From contig CAJMRT010000065.1 of assembly GCA_905215855.1 (NCBI GenBank), positions 1-7,637 on the forward strand: 7,637 nucleotides of DNA, given 5' to 3'. The stretch comes from an uncultured bacterium (GTDB lineage Bacteria > Bacillota > Clostridia > Oscillospirales > Acutalibacteraceae). Both the position numbers and the translations under genes were made by a program. Below the pieces are notes generated by a model that searched no databases, was not told the DNA's origin, and worked only from the letters and a program-made list of their open reading frames with translations. Shown here in pieces: positions 6,578 through 7,637 of the stretch. Every line of letters starts with the position of its first letter. Position 1 is the first letter of the stretch.

Positions 6578-7546
6578 TTACTCCCATGTATCAATAATTA
6601 CCTTTTCACTTGGCGGAAGGTCTTCAACTGCCATACCAAGGTTTTTAAGCAACTCAATAGCGGCATTATAACCCATTTTCTTCTGTCTGTTATTCATAGC
6701 GGCAACCTCAATAATTACAGCAAGGTTACGGCCGGGTTTCACAGGAATTGTCAAAGTAGGCACTTCAACACCGAGAATCTTCATATACTCGTTATCAAGA
6801 CCCATTCTGTCATAAACCTTTGAACTGTCCCACTGTTCAAGGTTGATTACCATATCAATCTTTTCCTGCAGTTTGATTGCGCCCATACCGAAAAGCTTTC
6901 TGGCATTGATAATTCCGATACCACGAAGCTCAATGAAGTGGCGGATATTTTCGGGTGACTGACCGTAAAGAGTTGTCTGAGAAGTTCTTCTGATTTCAAC
7001 GGCATCATCGGCAACAAGACGGTGACCCCGCTTAATAAGCTCAATAGCGGTTTCACTTTTACCGACACCGCTGTCACCGATAAGCAGACAGCCTTCGCCG
7101 TATACTTCAACAAGAACACCGTGACGGGTGATTCTCGGAGCAAGCTCTTTGTTAAGGTACTGTACAAGTGACGCAGTGAGATCCGATGTACTCTGCGGAG
7201 TGCTGAAAATTGACACCTTGTGCAGTTTTGCACTCTCAAGAATTGCGTTTGAAGGTTCAATGTCGCGGCAGATTATAACCGCAGGCGGTCCAAAGCTGAA
7301 AATGGAGTCAATAACCATTTTCTGAGCCTCAGGACCGTAGCGACCGAGATACGAGAACTCTGTGTTGCCGAGAACCTGAATTCGTTTGTTGTCAAAAAAT
7401 TCAAGATAACCCGTAAGCTCAAGTCCCGGTCTGTTAATTTCAACAGTCGATATATTTATTTCCTTATAGTTTTCGGCAATATAAACATCGGTGAGATTCA
7501 ATGCTTCTGCAATTTGCGACAGCGGAACAGAAAATTCAACAGACAT
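6578..7546 (-). CDS. hprK: HPr kinase/phosphorylase
   Basis: Bifunctional enzyme that phosphorylates Ser46 of HPr with ATP or PPi and removes that phosphate by phosphorolysis, central to carbon catabolite control in Gram-positive bacteria. 322 residues, slightly longer than the usual 305-320, and complete. The N-terminal domain (about 1-130) is DRTGG-like. The C-terminal kinase domain has H142 (RHGVLVEVYGEG), Walker A GDSGVGKS (157-164), HRLVADDAVEI with D180 and D181, the family signature IELRGIGIINARKLFGMGAI (205-224), YDRMGLD with R247, and the K3-type loop VPTLTIPVKPGRN (262-274). These contain the expected catalytic and oligomer residues. The ATG has AGGAC (7559-7555) eight bases upstream. 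It is the first gene of the cluster in this window; murB follows after 76 bases. No HPr or Crh gene is present in the window. Confidence 0.97.
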   Translation of the reverse strand: MSVEFSVPLSQIAEALNLTDVYIAENYKEINISTVEINRPGLELTGYLEFFDNKRIQVLGNTEFSYLGRYGPEAQKMVIDSIFSFGPPAVIICRDIEPSNAILESAKLHKVSIFSTPQSTSDLTASLVQYLNKELAPRITRHGVLVEVYGEGCLLIGDSGVGKSETAIELIKRGHRLVADDAVEIRRTSQTTLYGQSPENIRHFIELRGIGIINARKLFGMGAIKLQEKIDMVINLEQWDSSKVYDRMGLDNEYMKILGVEVPTLTIPVKPGRNLAVIIEVAAMNNRQKKMGYNAAIELLKNLGMAVEDLPPSEKVIIDTWE

Positions 7547-7589
7547 AAATCATCGTCCTATCCTAAATATTTATTACCCTTATAAAATC

Positions 7590-7618
7590 GGAGCAACGCT
7601 CCTGCCGCCCAATGGGCG
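7590..7618 (-). other. Two adjacent GC-rich hairpins upstream of hprK
   Basis: On the coding strand of hprK, CGCCC-ATT-GGGCG (7618-7606) and GGAGC-GTT-GCTCC (7602-7590) form two perfect five-pair stems with three-base loops, separated by three bases (GCA). They lie 44-72 bases before the hprK start. The second stem is followed by GATTTTATAAG, a short interrupted T stretch, so an intrinsic terminator of the gene further upstream is possible but weak. Other options are a 5' leader structure of the hprK transcript or one copy of a dispersed palindromic repeat. The pairing is seen directly in the sequence; the function is not known. Confidence 0.55.
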
Positions 7619-7637
7619 AACATATGCACTTAGGTTA

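Noticed and set aside
6494..6823. A 109-codon plus-strand open frame covering the hprK-murB gap and the hprK 3' end
   Set aside because: It is mostly antisense to hprK, has no convincing ribosome binding site and no recognisable family.
6847..7260. A 137-codon minus-strand open frame inside hprK
   Set aside because: It is an alternative frame of hprK with low-complexity Ser/Leu-rich translation; the hprK frame contains all the family motifs.
7536..7553. A five-codon frame (M-I-Y-V-C) overlapping the hprK start
   Set aside because: It is too short to support, and its ATG at 7553 lies only one base from the AGGAC site, which is spaced for the hprK ATG.
7568..7596. A possible hprK promoter: TTGCTC, 17 bases, TAAATA on the minus strand
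   Set aside because: The -10 matches only three of six positions and the -35 lies inside the second hairpin stem. The true promoter may lie beyond the window.

Overview
The window is a compact run of housekeeping genes, all on the minus strand (transcribed from right to left). It looks chromosomal and comes from a low-to-moderate GC Gram-positive bacterium of the class Clostridia. The gene set points there: an HPr kinase/phosphorylase, WhiA, RapZ and a clustered MEP-pathway isoprenoid block. Codon and base composition, and the merged gene order, suggest an Oscillospiraceae/Ruminococcus-like gut anaerobe. That placement rests on gene content and memory of such genomes, not on a database comparison.

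In transcription order the layout is as follows. A roughly 90-base leader at the right edge carries two small GC-rich hairpins. It is followed by hprK (HPr kinase/phosphorylase), a 76-base gap with a possible weak promoter, murB (UDP-MurNAc formation), rapZ (nucleotide-binding regulator), whiA (DNA-binding protein), xseB (exonuclease VII small subunit), ispA (short-chain prenyl diphosphate synthase), dxs (1-deoxy-D-xylulose-5-phosphate synthase) and tlyA (rRNA 2'-O-methyltransferase). tlyA runs off the left edge, probably lacking only its last few to about 20 codons. From murB to tlyA the gaps are 20, 9, -11, -8, 41 and 1 bases, so this part is almost certainly one operon. No stretch over 300 bases lacks a gene, and I found no RNA gene, insertion sequence, CRISPR array or convincing terminator.

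The cluster merges two conserved Firmicutes neighbourhoods: hprK-murB-rapZ-(yvcK)-whiA, tied to carbon regulation and cell wall synthesis, and (xseA)-xseB-ispA-dxs-tlyA, tied to isoprenoids. Both bracketed genes are missing from their usual positions. The joined operon would make a peptidoglycan precursor enzyme and the upstream enzymes for the undecaprenyl lipid carrier together with regulators of envelope and carbon metabolism.

I do not see a previously undescribed system here. The points worth a second look are the missing yvcK and xseA, the twin hairpins before hprK, and two start codons (murB, ispA) that the ribosome binding sites place downstream of the longest reading frame.
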